Shown here piece after piece: positions 1 to 10,954 of a DNA stretch of 64,000 bases; position 1 is the stretch's first letter; every line of letters begins with the position of its first letter. The DNA comes from Termitomyces sp. T153 (taxonomy: Eukaryota > Basidiomycota > Agaricomycetes > Agaricales > Lyophyllaceae), in contig JACKQL020000074.1 in the NCBI GenBank assembly GCA_018296165.2, positions 175,736 through 239,735 on the forward strand, given 5' to 3'. The notes under the pieces are model-generated. The model was not told the origin of the DNA. It ran no database searches and worked only from the letters and a program-made list of their open reading frames with translations. Both the position numbers and the translations under genes were made by a program.

Positions 1-808
1 CCGGGACTAGCAAGTGCAAATGGCATCAGTGGGCGTAATCCCCACCTCTGGATTTATCAGGGATTCAACTCCCATGAGTACCCCCCTTATGTGTTTTCAC
101 TTACTTTGCCCCTTACTCATTCTGAAAACTTCTCATGCTCAGCAGAAGTGCAGAGAGTCCAATATCAACAAGGCTACAAATACAAAATATAGAAATAGGG
201 GAGCATGGGGCAACAAGACACTGGAATCCAGAAAGCCCCTACTCCCCCTCCCCCTCCAAATCCACCTCCGCTATCCTCCCCACCAGATCCACCTCCAGCT
301 GCACTACTACCATCACCAGAACTTCGGGATGCCCTAGGAGCAGCTCTGCTATGTCCATCACCACCTTCTACCATGCTCTAGGGTCCACTATCACTCTCTG
401 CAGATGTCCTGCTAGCAGATGCCCCATCTGCATAACCCCTTGCCCCAACTCCGGCGGGAGATCCCTGGGCATCCTTGCCAACCCATTGTGGATAGACTCC
501 AGTGCCACTGACACTCTATCAAGAAGGATGCGATGCTCCCTGGCCCAGTCTGCAGAATCGAATATCAGCTCGTAGTAAATGGGATATGAAGGGAGCACTT
601 ATGGAGCACTCCTCACCACCCTGAGGCTGCCTCATTGGCAAGCCACTCTTCCTGCTGCTGTGCCCCTCTCCGCCATCACTTGGATCACCTCCACACTGGA
701 CTCCTGCTGAGTCCCCCACATTCCCAACCCCTCCGATCATTGCTCTGCTGCCTCCACCTGCACCTCCAATGGCCTCATGCATGCTCACAGCTCTTGAAGC
801 TGTGACAG

Positions 809-1465
809 TCACTCTGTAGCAGTCCCCATGGCGATATCTTTATCCCTATGTGCCAAGTCCCGTTCCTTCCAAGCCTTGTCCAGTTCCCTCCAAAGCCCAT
901 TCCTCTCCTCCCCCACCCTCTGAACTTTCTCCCCACATGTGGCCAACAACCTCTCCAACTCCTCTGCCCGATGCCACAGGAAAGCTTTGGCAACTGACCA
1001 TGACCCTCCCACAGACTGCTCAACCAAGGCCCCAGAAGTTGGGGAATACACTATGGGACCCAGAGGGCCTGCCATCACTGGCTCCTCCTGTGCCCACTTG
1101 CTAGGCCCTGCCTCCAGCAAGGGGGATGCCCTCTGTTTACCCTTGTCATGCATCATGGGGGCCCCCTCCCTCCGCCCACTCCACGGAGGCCCAACCTTCA
1201 TTGGGGGCTGCCCCGTGCCAACTCCTCCTTTTACCCCAGAATCCCTCCCTGAGACCCTACCCCTCTGACCCTCCTCCAACTGCACTGCAACCCACTCACA
1301 ATCCCACCCCTGCTCTGCCGCAATGCAAGTAGCATGCCAATTCAGAGTAACAGAGCACTTCTCATGCCGCGAGTGATATGAGAACCACACTGACATGTCC
1401 CACCACACTCCCAGCACAGGCTCCTCAAACTTGCACTGTTCACCCTGCTGGGTACAGGATGCACA
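809..1465 (-). pseudogene. Antisense cysteine-motif/coiled-coil ORF of the LTR element, copy 1
   Basis: This open stretch runs on the strand opposite to the LTR element. It begins with a C-x2-C-x6-C pattern (CASCTQQGEQC), then reaches a region that in copy 2 reads CLLCHLQHKRC, here degraded to FSYHSRHEKC. A conserved block WHATCIAAEQGWDCEWV and the phrase QLEEGQ follow. The C-terminal half is rich in E, R, K and L with few prolines and looks like a coiled coil. Downstream pieces of the same gene continue, with frame breaks and stops, towards position 170. A second diverged copy lies at 4549-5124. I do not know its function. I believe similar proteins occur in Boletales genomes, but that is from memory and unverified. 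No intact copy is present here. Confidence 0.5.
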
Positions 1466-1830
1466 CTAGAAACATGGGTTAGCTCGATAGAGAAGGGACA
1501 TGCTAATGACGCATTAGGGCCACTGCCTAACACCACTCTAACATTGGGGGACCTCTTGCTTACCCCACAGCCTCTGCAAAGTACTCTGGTGTCATGTCTG
1601 CCTGCATGACTCTCGACTCCATAGGGACGGGGTGGACTACTCTGGGGACAATACTAGATCTGGAATGAGAAGTGAGGACCACTTCCCCTGCCAACTGTGC
1701 TGGAGCCTCCCCTGACGAAAGCCCTAGAGAGCCTGCCACTGCCGCCAACAACTCTGACAGGACTTATTCAAGCACTCCAGCCATGACAAGCAAGAGATGG
1801 TACTTATGACTATGGTACATTATCTGCACC

Positions 1831-2965
1831 TGTCACGACCCGTTCTCCGAAACCCCGCACATCGTCCATCAACCCCCCGAACCCCCAAAGGGACCCCCAA
1901 CGCTCCGCCGAACTTCTGCCCATGCCCCGTGCCTACTTCGGCTAACTCCGACGCCTCCCCGGCTAACTCCGACGGCCCCCTGGCCAACTTCAGTGCCTGC
2001 CCCGCAGCCACTGACACTTACCCTGGGCCTCCCGAACCCCGAGAACCACCCCCGCTGTTCCCGATCTTCGCCACCCATCATCAACTCAACACCCTGGTTC
2101 CTCCAACCTATTTCAGAGTATCACGACAACCTCGGGGCAACCCGCGTTCTCCAATGATCCCATCAATGTATCAGCGCGGCACGATCCTCGATCACAACCG
2201 ACACCCGCCCCCTCCGTCGAGCTCCGCCAAGCCCCGCCGCCACAGCCAACGTACCCCGAAGTCCTCCGGTAGTCAGTATATAAGTCATCAAGTAGCTCTT
2301 CGTACCCTAGTCTTGATATTGCTTAACGTTACCTATGGTCTGATTGTTTCCTTCTTGTGTCTCGTGTCTTGTTTCCTTATCTCAGTCTCCCGGTCTTATC
2401 TCAGTCTCCCAGTCTTGTCTCATCTCCATTTCGTTATCGTTCTTGTTATTGTTTCGTATCTCTATTCAAATCTACTCTTGTCCTATATCAACCCCGTCCC
2501 ATTTCGTCTGACGCTGTCTCGGTGACTCCGTCCGACCATTGTGCCCAAGTCTTCATCGACCTTAACGACCTCACAAACTCCGCGATTACGATTACGGACC
2601 CCGACACTCCTTTATCAGGTCCGAACCTCACTCTTCGCTCGGTCCCGGACTCCATCAGTTCCAAATGATCTCCCATCAAACCCCGGCTCCGTTCCCATTG
2701 ATCACACAGCCACCTACTCCCTTGCTTCCGCGAATCTCCCGTATGGCCTTCTGCCTGAACCCCGCCAAGACCGTCTCGTCTCCTCACAATCCGACTTCTC
2801 CGGACCTTCCCGGATCTGTCTGGATCACATTCCCCCAACTACCCGCACGAGCCACCAGGGCCCGGAACGTCTTCGAGTGTTCAGTTACCAGTGCAAGGGG
2901 ATCACGCCCGCCTAGTAAGGACTCGCCCAGTGCAGCTGAGCCCCCGAGGTCAGCAGAACCTGACA
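1831..2965 (+). mobile_element. CpG-rich solo LTR L1
   Basis: A 1,135-bp LTR beginning TGTCACGACC and ending CCTGACA. It is flanked on both sides by the 5-bp duplication GCACC (1826-1830 and 2966-2970), and no internal region is attached, so it is a solo LTR left by LTR-LTR recombination. A TATA-like box (gtatataagtc) lies near 2276-2286 and a pyrimidine-rich stretch follows. Unlike the other copies in this window it keeps many CG dinucleotides. When the LTR and one GCACC are removed, the flanks align without a break to positions about 5530-5600 of the second element copy. Confidence 0.9.
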
Positions 2966-3283
2966 GCACCCACCTACAGTCTCGCCAACCCTCAGAGTCC
3001 TCTGAGGAAGAAGTCGAGGTATGTGCCAATAGGGATGGGGACACTACTGGAGAATATGTGGAAGATGACATTAGGAAAGTTTGGGAACCCCAGAGTCCAT
3101 CTGATCCTTTTCAATGACTAGAAAAGAACCTCCTGAGGAGTGGTGGCCATACTTTGACTTTGTTCCCCACGCCGCTGCTGCTACTGCACTCTGATCAATA
3201 TTGCTCGACTTCAATTCCCATGCCCCACTGATCCCCAAACTGCACCCCGTGTCTCAAGGGTCTTAATGCTGAAGGGGGGGTGA

Positions 3284-4231
3284 TGTCACAACCCACTCTC
3301 TAGACTCCAACACCGCCCCCAGCTCCCTCAATGCTCTGCCAAACTCCCCAACCCTTGCCAGCCCTCTGCACCCACTTCAGGCAACTCTGACACTTCCTCA
3401 GCAAACCCCGACAGCTCCTTGATCAACTCCAATGCCTTCTCTGCAGCAGTTGATACATCCCCTGAATTCCCCTGGACTCCCAAGGCTTCCCCTGACCCTG
3501 AAACAATCCGCTTTCCAACTAATCCCATCAGAATGTCACTGCGGCCCACTCCAAGATTGCACCTGACAACCATCAACTCTGTGCAGTTCTGTCAAGCCTG
3601 CCACCATATCCTCTGCCCTCTGGAGCCGCCCAGTAGTAGGTATATAAGCCATAGAGTAACCCCTAGTACTTTAGTCTTGATATTGCATTTACCGGTTTTC
3701 TATGTCTTGTCTTTTGTCTTGTCACTGTCTCTATTTTTAGTTTTGAATCTATCTCTTTTCTCTGTCTTGTCTCGCCTTGTCTCTATCTCATCTTGACTGT
3801 GTATATTTCCTTTGTCTTCCTAAGTTCCTTTCATCTCCAACATCAGTACAAACTCCGTATGCATGCTACAACCCAAACATTCTTATGACAACCCTGAACC
3901 TCACTCTCTGCTTGGCCCAGGAACCCCCCTGTCTTGGTGATCTCCTGTCAAACTCCAGCTCTGCTCCTATCAGCTGCAAAGCCTCTGCTTATCCTGCATT
4001 CTATTTGCACACCTACAAACTTGTTCTGGCACCCGTCCAGGTTCGATGACTAGTATACTTGGTCTTAGACGCTCCCAAACCACTCTGGACTTGCTTGGAC
4101 CACTCTCTAGCTCCTCCTCACAAGTCCCTCTATGCCAATTCCAGATGCTTGGTTATAAGTGCAGGACATTGTATCCACCTAGTAAGGACTTGCCAGTGTA
4201 GCTGAGCCCCTGTCATCAGTGGAACCTGACA
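3284..4231 (+). repeat. LTR L2 (3' LTR of E1)
   Basis: A 948-bp LTR of the same family as L1, starting TGTCACAACC directly after a G-rich purine tract and ending CCTGACA. It contains the family TATA-like box (tatataagcc near 3641) and the family's 3' end motif 'cctagtaaggact...gtgtagctgagccc'. It is much poorer in CG than L1, mostly by CG to TG or CA changes. Confidence 0.8.
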
Positions 4232-4548
4232 CCAATGCCACTAACACTCCATCAAGGAGGATGCAGTGCTCTCTAGCTCTCTAGCCCAGTCTGCTGAAGT
4301 AGAGTCAGCCCAGTGGAAGGAGGGAATAAAGAAAGAAAAAGAAAGAACTCATGGAGCACCCCCCACTGCTCCAAGGCTGCCTTGTTAGCAAGCCACTCCT
4401 CCTGCCTCTGCACTCTCTCTGCCATTGCCCAGGGCACCCCTATGTTAGGCACTCCCCAACCCTCCCACACTTCCAACCCCTCTGACTGCTGCACTGCCAT
4501 CTCCACTCATGCCTTCTACTGCCCTACCCAAGCCTGCAACTCCTGCAG

Positions 4549-5124
4549 CTAGAACAATTGCTCCATGGCTGTCCTCACAGCTACATCCTTGTCTCTCCAT
4601 GCCTTGTCCCTCTCTCTCTGCATCATGTCTTGGTCCTCCCTGATTCTACAGGCTTCCTCCTCACAAGTTGCCAGTGACTGCTCTAACCCCTTGATCCAAT
4701 GACACAGAAAAGCCTCTGTGACTAACCATAACATCCTTATGAGCTGCTCAATTGAGGCCCCAGAAATTGGGAAATACACCTTGGGCCCTGGAAGTCCTGC
4801 CATTGCCTGCTCCCCCCACACCTGCTTGCTCAGTCCCACCTCTGATGAGGGGAATGCTCTCCACTTGCTCTTGTTGTGTGCTGCAAAGGCCCCTTCTCTC
4901 CATCCACTCCACAGGAGCCCAACCTTTATCAGTGGGTGCTCTATGCTGCCCCCACTCTCTGCCCCCTCACCCCTCCCCAACACCTTACTCTGCCACCCCT
5001 CTTCTATCTGCACCATGACCCATGCCCAATCCCAACCTTGCTCCACAGCAATGTAGGCAGCATGCCAAGTTGATGTAACAGAGCACCTCTTATGCTGCAA
5101 ATGACATAGAAGACACACTGACAT
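4549..5124 (-). pseudogene. Antisense cysteine-motif/coiled-coil ORF of the LTR element, copy 2
   Basis: The diverged second copy of the ORF at 809-1465, in the same position and orientation relative to its element. The motif CLLCHLQHKRC (C-x2-C-x3-H-x2-C) is intact, followed by WHAAYIAVEQGWDW and a C-terminal half rich in charged residues (EEEACRIREDQ, RERDKAWRDKD). Upstream the frame that would give the first Cys pair has two stops. I infer that the protein once existed because its cysteine, tryptophan and coiled-coil features survive in both copies. Its function is unknown. Confidence 0.45.
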
Positions 5125-6350
5125 GCCCCATCATAACCCCAGTGCAGACTCCTCAAAATTGCACTGTTCTCCCTATCAAATACAAGATGAACACTATGAG
5201 AATAGATTAACTGGGGAAAGGGTAAAATCATGATATTTGCTCACTGGGGCTGCTACTTGGCACTACTTGAGGGTCAGAGGACCCTTCACCTGCCCTATAG
5301 CTGCTGCAAACTGCTCTAGTGTCACCTCACCTGCACAATCTTGAAGGTGGAGGGAACAGGCCAGACCACCCTAGGACCCAGGACAGCTTTGAAATGTGAG
5401 GTGGGGGCCACTCCTGCCACCAACCATACTGGGACCCCACCCAACAAAAGCTCTGAGGGGCCCACCACAGCCTCAGACAACTCTATTGAGATTTTATCAG
5501 CACTTCAGAGCATGAAGATGAGACCACACTTATGACTATAATACATCACCTGTACTAGCCTATAATCTCAATGACCTTTGGAATCCTCAGAGGAAGAGGA
5601 GGGGAATGGAGCAGAAGATGAAGATGCTACTGAGAAATATGCAGAGGATGATATTACAAAGAGTTTGGGAACTCTGGGGTATATCTGACTCTTTTAATGA
5701 TTTGGAAAGAACCCCTTGATGAATGGCAGCCATACTTTGACTTTGTTCCCCACACCACCACTGCTCACTGTAATTTGATCAATATTGCTAAACTTCAATT
5801 CCCATGGCCTGCCAATCCCCGAACTGTGCCCTGCATCTTGAGGGTCTCAGTGCTGAAGGAGGAGTAATGTCACAACCTGCTCCCTGGACTCTCAACATTG
5901 TTACTAGCCCACTTGCTTCTCCAGAGTCCCTCCCCCAATGCCTTGTCAAAACTCCCAACCATTGAACACCCTCTGCGACCACCCCAGGTAACTCTGACAC
6001 TTCTCTGGCAAACTCTGACAGCCTCCTGGCTAACTCTGACACCTTCTCCACAGCTATCAATGCTTCCTCAACTCTCCTGAGCTCCTGGAACCTTCCTCCA
6101 CTGTTCCTGACTCCATCAGGTGTTTCTGGCTCACCACCCTGACTCACCCAACCTACTCTGGAGCATCACAACAACCCCAGAGTGACCTGCATCCCCACCT
6201 GATCCCATTAGAATATTGCCGCAGCCTGCCCCTCAATTGCAACTGACACCTGTTGACTCTGCACAGCTCCGTCAAGCCCCACCACCACACTCACTGCTCC
6301 TGGAGCTCTCCAGTAGTTAGTATATAATCCATAGAGTAGCACCTTATACT

Positions 6351-6918
6351 TGTGAGGAGACATCAGCTGTGGATAGTCCAAGCCAAGCCGCTACTCACAT
6401 CCTAACCAATGGTTAGGAAGGCAAGCAGCAAGCAGGCCAGCTAAACAGCCAGCAAGACAAGCAGTGGGCAATCAAGAGAGAGGCAGAGGCAGAGGGCAGA
6501 GCAAAGCAAGGAGCTGCACTGGCCAAGCTTACAGTCATGCTAGTGGATAAACCCAGAAGCGATGCTATTGTCCAGACTGGGAATAGTCTATCCCTGGGTC
6601 TGCCTTATATACTACAGGACTACCTAAATGACTAAGTACCTATGACTATGTCAGAGGCCACTAACTACAACCTAATGACAAAGCAGAGGCTAATGACTAC
6701 AACATATTGACTAATTGGGTCCAATAGTAGAAGAATCAATAATTGACAAACAACAATACACCATGTGCCAAGTATAGTATACCCATCAGGCTGGAGTGCC
6801 AAGATGGAAGGAGAGTAAGATAGGGCCAGGCAGTCTGGAGGCCAGCTAGATAGTGTGCTAGTCCTTGCATACTAAACTAGGCTAGGGTTGGGACAGTCTG
6901 AGGACTAGTCTTCTTACA
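6351..6918 (-). repeat. Right-hand (3') LTR of the short element
   Basis: On the minus strand this begins TGTAAGAAGAC and ends CTCCTCACA. It pairs with 7557-8120. Differences between the two LTRs seen by eye are mainly C/T and G/A transitions. Confidence 0.85.
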
Positions 6919-7556
6919 TCACTCCCCCCTCAAGGTCCATCAACCCAATGGACACTGCTTTGAGTGGGTAGAAAGCATTGCTACAAAGGCAATCCATTAA
7001 GTAGAGGCCAATTAAGGCAGCCTGAGTGGAATAGGGTGGGCCAAGGGAGTGGCCAGGCTCTGGGGTGTAGAGTAAAGAGCATGGTGGTTTAGGCCTGGTC
7101 ATAGTTGTAGGGTGCTGTACACATAATGTAGAGGTGGTGGTGGTAGGGAGTTCAAATGACAGCCAGCCAATGAAGAGGTAACCAACAAACAACAGTGAGC
7201 AGCAAGCAGTTAAGCAAGCAGTGGGCAAGAGGCAAGCCATTAGTGAGTGGCAGAGTTGACAGAGGCAGAATGCACATAGAGTCAGAGGCCAGAGGCACCA
7301 GTGGTCATCTGGTGCTAGGTTGAAGGCTGACACAGCTAAGAACTGAGGAGGCAGCAAGTGACTGGCATGTGGCAAGTGAGCAGAAGCAAGGCAAGTGGCA
7401 GGCCAGGGGCAAGTGGCACAGCCAAAGACTAGCATGTGGGGTATGTAGGGTGGCATGTCATGGTGGTAGGGTGAGGTTATGCCTGGCAAGGGCAGATAGG
7501 AAGTAGGGTGGATGCAGTGGGCTAGAGAAGAGCACTGTGTAGGAGTCTGGACAACC

Positions 7557-8120
7557 TGTGAGGGGATGTTGGCCATGGATAGTCCAAGCCAAGCCACCAC
7601 TCATGTCCTAACCAATGGTTAGGAAGGCAAGCAGCAAGCAGGCCAGCTAAATAGCCAGCAAGGCAAGCAGCAGGCAATCAAGAGAGAGGCAGAGGCAGAG
7701 GGCAGAACAAGGTGAGGGGCTGCACTGGCCAAGCTTATAATTATGCTAGTAGATAAACCTGGAAGCAATGCTATTGTCCAGACTGGGGATAGTCTATCCC
7801 TGGGTCTGCCTTATATACTACAGGACTACCTAGATGACTAAGTACCTATGACTATGTCAGAGGCCACTGACTACAACCTAATGACAAAGCGGAGGCCAAT
7901 GACTACAACATATTGACTAATTGGGTCCAATAGTAGAAGGATCAATAATTAACAACAATACACCATGTGCCAAGTACAATATACCCATTAGGCTGAGGCA
8001 CCAAGATGGAAGGGGAGTAAGATAGGGCTAGGCAGTCTGGAGGCCAGCTAGATTGTGTGCCAGTCCTCATGTACTAAGCTAGACTAGGGTTGGGATGGTC
8101 TGAAGACTGGTCCCCTTACA
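7557..8120 (-). repeat. Left-hand (5') LTR of the short element
   Basis: Partner LTR of 6351-6918. On the minus strand it begins TGTAAGGGGACC and ends CCCCTCACA. The 3' flank on the plus strand is the ATACT target duplication. Confidence 0.85.
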
Positions 8121-8698
8121 ATACTCTAGTCTTGATATTACATTAACTGGTTACTTGTGTCTCATATCTCTCCTGTCTCTATTTCTATTTTAGTCTCAAA
8201 TCTATCTCTTCTCTCAGTCTCATCTTGTCTTGCTCCTGACTTGTCTTGATTGTCTCTATTTTCTTTGTTTCTCTAAGTTCTTTTCATCTCCAATGTCAGT
8301 ACAAACTCTATACATGCGCTACAATCCCCAAACATTCTTATGACAACTCCAGACCTTGTCCATTGCTTGGCCCTGGTACCCATTAAGTCTTGATTGATCC
8401 CCCATCAAACTCTGGCTCTGCTCCCATCATCTGTGAAACCTCCACTTGCCCTGCAGTCTATTTGCATGCCTATGGACTTGTTCCTAATGCCTGCCCAAGC
8501 CTAATGTTTAACATACTTGGTCTTAGACTTTCCCAGACCACTCTGGACTTGCTTGGACCCCTTCCCTTGGCTTCCCCTTGCAAGTCCCTCTAGTCTGCAC
8601 CAACCCTGGAGCACTAGGTTATAAGCACAGGACATGATGTCTGCCTAGTAAGGACTCACCCAGTGTAGCTGAGCCCCCATAGTCAGCAGAACCTGACA

Positions 8699-10954
8699 CT
8701 CACTACATCCACAAATGAGATGTTTTCCCCCACTCCATTGTGTAGTGTTCCCCCTCCTCTGGCTCCCTGTCCTGTCCATTGTGTTCTTTTCCTGTTGTGC
8801 CATCCCTTTTAACAATTTCATTGACACTTCTGCTAAATTCTCCAGGACTTCCCTGCACCCCTCCATCACATTCCCTACTGCCTCAATCATCACCTTCTCT
8901 ATTTCCCTTGCTACCATGAGCTCCATTCCAAATGCCACTGCTCTCTTCTATCCCTGACCTCTATGGGCATGTGCCCCCTTTGCAACAGCTGCATGAGTAT
9001 GTTTTTGAGATTGTCCATTTTCATCTTGCACTGATGTTGTCAAGAGGACCATTGACATTCAGCCACTCTATTTCCTTGTTTGTATTGCTGACACCTGGGT
9101 TCTGACACCTGATTCTGTACTTGTGCTTCCCTTTTGATGGTTGTACTGTGTGCTGTCACTCCTCCACTAGCTTTTTTATACTCATTAAGGAGGCTTTTTA
9201 TGTTGTGCCACTGCTGTTTGCTGGTATATTTTTGTTCTCTCAAGCTTTGTTGCATGTTTGAAATGATAAACAAGTAGTATATCCACTACCTAGTTCTAAT
9301 CTTCTACACCTTCTCTCTAAGTGTTCCTTTGAGCTCTGTGTCAAACTTGTTTTCCCATGGTGAAATGATGGTTGTTTAAGATTAAAGAGTAGTCATAGTT
9401 GCCCCTTGTTCTTTGGCTGGCTCATAAGCCAGCCTGTTCCTAACTGCTGCATCTTGGGCACTCTCCACTCCTCTTCTCCTGCCAGTGCCCATTTGATCTC
9501 TTTCCCAGAGAGTCCCTATGAACATTGATGCCTCCCAATAGTGATCCCTTGCTCCTCTCCTTTGTAGATGCTATGGCAAGCCTAGTCACTTTAATGCAAG
9601 GAGTGTGGGATCAGACAATGTTGGACATTAGATCTCATTCCCAATTTGGACTAATCATAGCAAACACATCACAGCAACATCACAGCATCTAAAGCAGCAG
9701 GTTGATGGCAGAATCTGGCATAACCTCATAGTGATGGACAACACCAGAACACTCTGAGGGAAGAGGTGGGTTGGAGAGAGCACTGCAGTACTAGTAGATG
9801 GTGTAAATGTATTATTATTGATTTCCTTAAGGATCTGGTCTGGATGAGAGAGAAAGAGTAACAATCAGTAGATGATACAATCAAGATTTGGAGTACAACA
9901 CACTAGCAAGCCCAATTTTGCACTTCTGGCTTTGCTTATGTTGACTTGAGGCAATATTAGTGGTATTATCACTACCATGCTTGATATATTGAAGACATAA
10001 AGTACAAAACATGTTGATATCTGTTTGGGTCAAGTTTCTCAAGATGAGAATATTATTAGATAAGAAACAATTATAGACACTGAGAGATTGGGCCTGAGAT
10101 GGTACACTATATACAGCATTATCAGGCCATGCTGCTAGGCTAATTGCAGTGAAAAGCACATCTAAGGATGCAGTTGATAAAGGGTTGTTGCAAGTTTGTT
10201 GTGTTGCAAGTCTGGGCAGGGCCCAGGTCAACATCAACTCAGAGTAATTTTTATAGATGCCATGAAGTGCCAAATATCAGATGCCAGCTTTGCCATGCAG
10301 CCACATATACAACAACAATGTCCTTATTTGGGAGGAAGGGGGGGTGAAAGGGAGGGGTACATCATATAAACCATGTCCATAATTATCAATCCCACACCTC
10401 TTGAATCAATGCTCATTTAACTTAAATAAACATAATGTTTCTGTTATGGGTTGCACAGCTTACAGTTCACACTCTATAAGTCAAAACCAGTCATGATTCT
10501 GTCTATGAAGTATGAAGTAAGGTGCTGCCTTACATAATTACAATAATTATAGTTACAGGTAGTGTCAGGTAATGCTACCATGTTTTAATAATAATAATAA
10601 TAATTAGAGTAAGGTCATTGTGCAAGTAAGGAATAGTAATGGGTGCTCTGTTACACTTTTGACTTCCATGCTTCTTGTTCTGAAGCCACTTCTATTTTCA
10701 TGTACTTCTGACATGACAGCAGTGCATTCAATAGTGAGGCCTCAAGCTTTTAGGGATAGAGTGTATCAATGCAGGCCAAGCTTGGTTGCTAGCTCATTGC
10801 TAATCACTGTAGAAGGACATTTGTCATTAAGGAGGGTGGACACAGAGAGGGGGAAAGAGGAAATGACAGGCTCAAAAATCTCAAGCCTTGCCTTCAAGTG
10901 TTTGCTTGTGAAGGCCTTATTGGATTGAGGGACATACAAGTCAGTATCTTTGTC
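8699..10954. other. CpG-poor repeat-like DNA without an identified gene
   Basis: This stretch lies between LTR L3 and the decayed gag. It is CpG-depleted like the rest of the island, so it is probably old repeat DNA. Two minus-strand stretches (8645-8938 and 9040-9273) have helical, charged composition. The second (SKQQWHNIKSLLNEYKKASG) faintly resembles the Myb/SANT or trihelix DNA-binding domains found near DNA transposons, but this is weak. The minus strand at about 10,620-10,950 appears to continue the gag C-terminal region with stops. I see no reverse transcriptase, integrase or transposase. Confidence 0.4.
10586..10604. repeat. (TAA)n microsatellite
   Basis: A short run of about six TAA units in AT-rich DNA. 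Confidence 0.8.

Larger units (their letters stand above)
1..4231 (+). mobile_element. Degenerate LTR retroelement E1 (internal part plus 3' LTR)
   Basis: This is the right-hand part of an LTR element whose left end lies outside the window. Positions 1-1830 and 2966-3283 are its internal region, interrupted by a solo LTR (1831-2965). Positions 3284-4231 are its 3' LTR, preceded by a purine tract (gaaggggggg at 3271-3280). The segment just before the LTR matches the end of a second copy at about 5555-5867, including the phrase catactttgactttgttccc. No reverse transcriptase or integrase could be recognised in the part seen. The LTR end at 4231 abuts sequence that matches this element's own internal region from about position 500, so E1 probably inserted into an older copy (4232-8698). 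Confidence 0.75.
6351..8120 (-). mobile_element. Short non-autonomous LTR element (TRIM/LARD-like) inside L3
   Basis: Two direct LTRs, 6351-6918 (568 bp) and 7557-8120 (564 bp), flank a 638-bp internal region. Both read TGTGAGG...TTACA on the plus strand and are highly similar along their length. The element is flanked by the perfect 5-bp duplication ATACT (6346-6350 and 8121-8125), and the host LTR reads on correctly across it. On the minus strand the purine tract gaggggggag lies next to the LTR that begins TGTAAG, so the element is oriented on the minus strand. The only long internal ORF (minus, 6914-7600) has no recognisable gag or pol motif. The size and lack of coding content fit a non-autonomous element. 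Confidence 0.85.
4232..8698 (+). mobile_element. Degenerate LTR retroelement E2 (internal remnant plus 3' LTR L3)
   Basis: The older element copy into which E1 inserted. Its internal remnant (4232-5867) holds a decayed antisense ORF and the same 3' tail as E1, including the purine tract gaaggagg before the LTR. The 3' LTR L3 starts at 5868 (TGTCACAACC) and ends at 8698 (CCTGACA). It is split by a second LTR element (6351-8120). Without that insert and its duplicated target, L3 would be about 1,056 bp. The sequence is strongly CpG-depleted. No protein-coding pol domain is recognisable. Confidence 0.75.

Noticed and set aside
1797..2525. 242-codon plus-strand ORF
   Set aside because: It runs from the retroelement into solo LTR L1 and follows LTR sequence, not a protein family.
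6914..7600. 228-codon minus ORF in the short LTR element
   Set aside because: It is in sense orientation but rich in C, H and P without gag or pol motifs, and it starts inside the LTR. Probably a chance frame in CpG-poor DNA.
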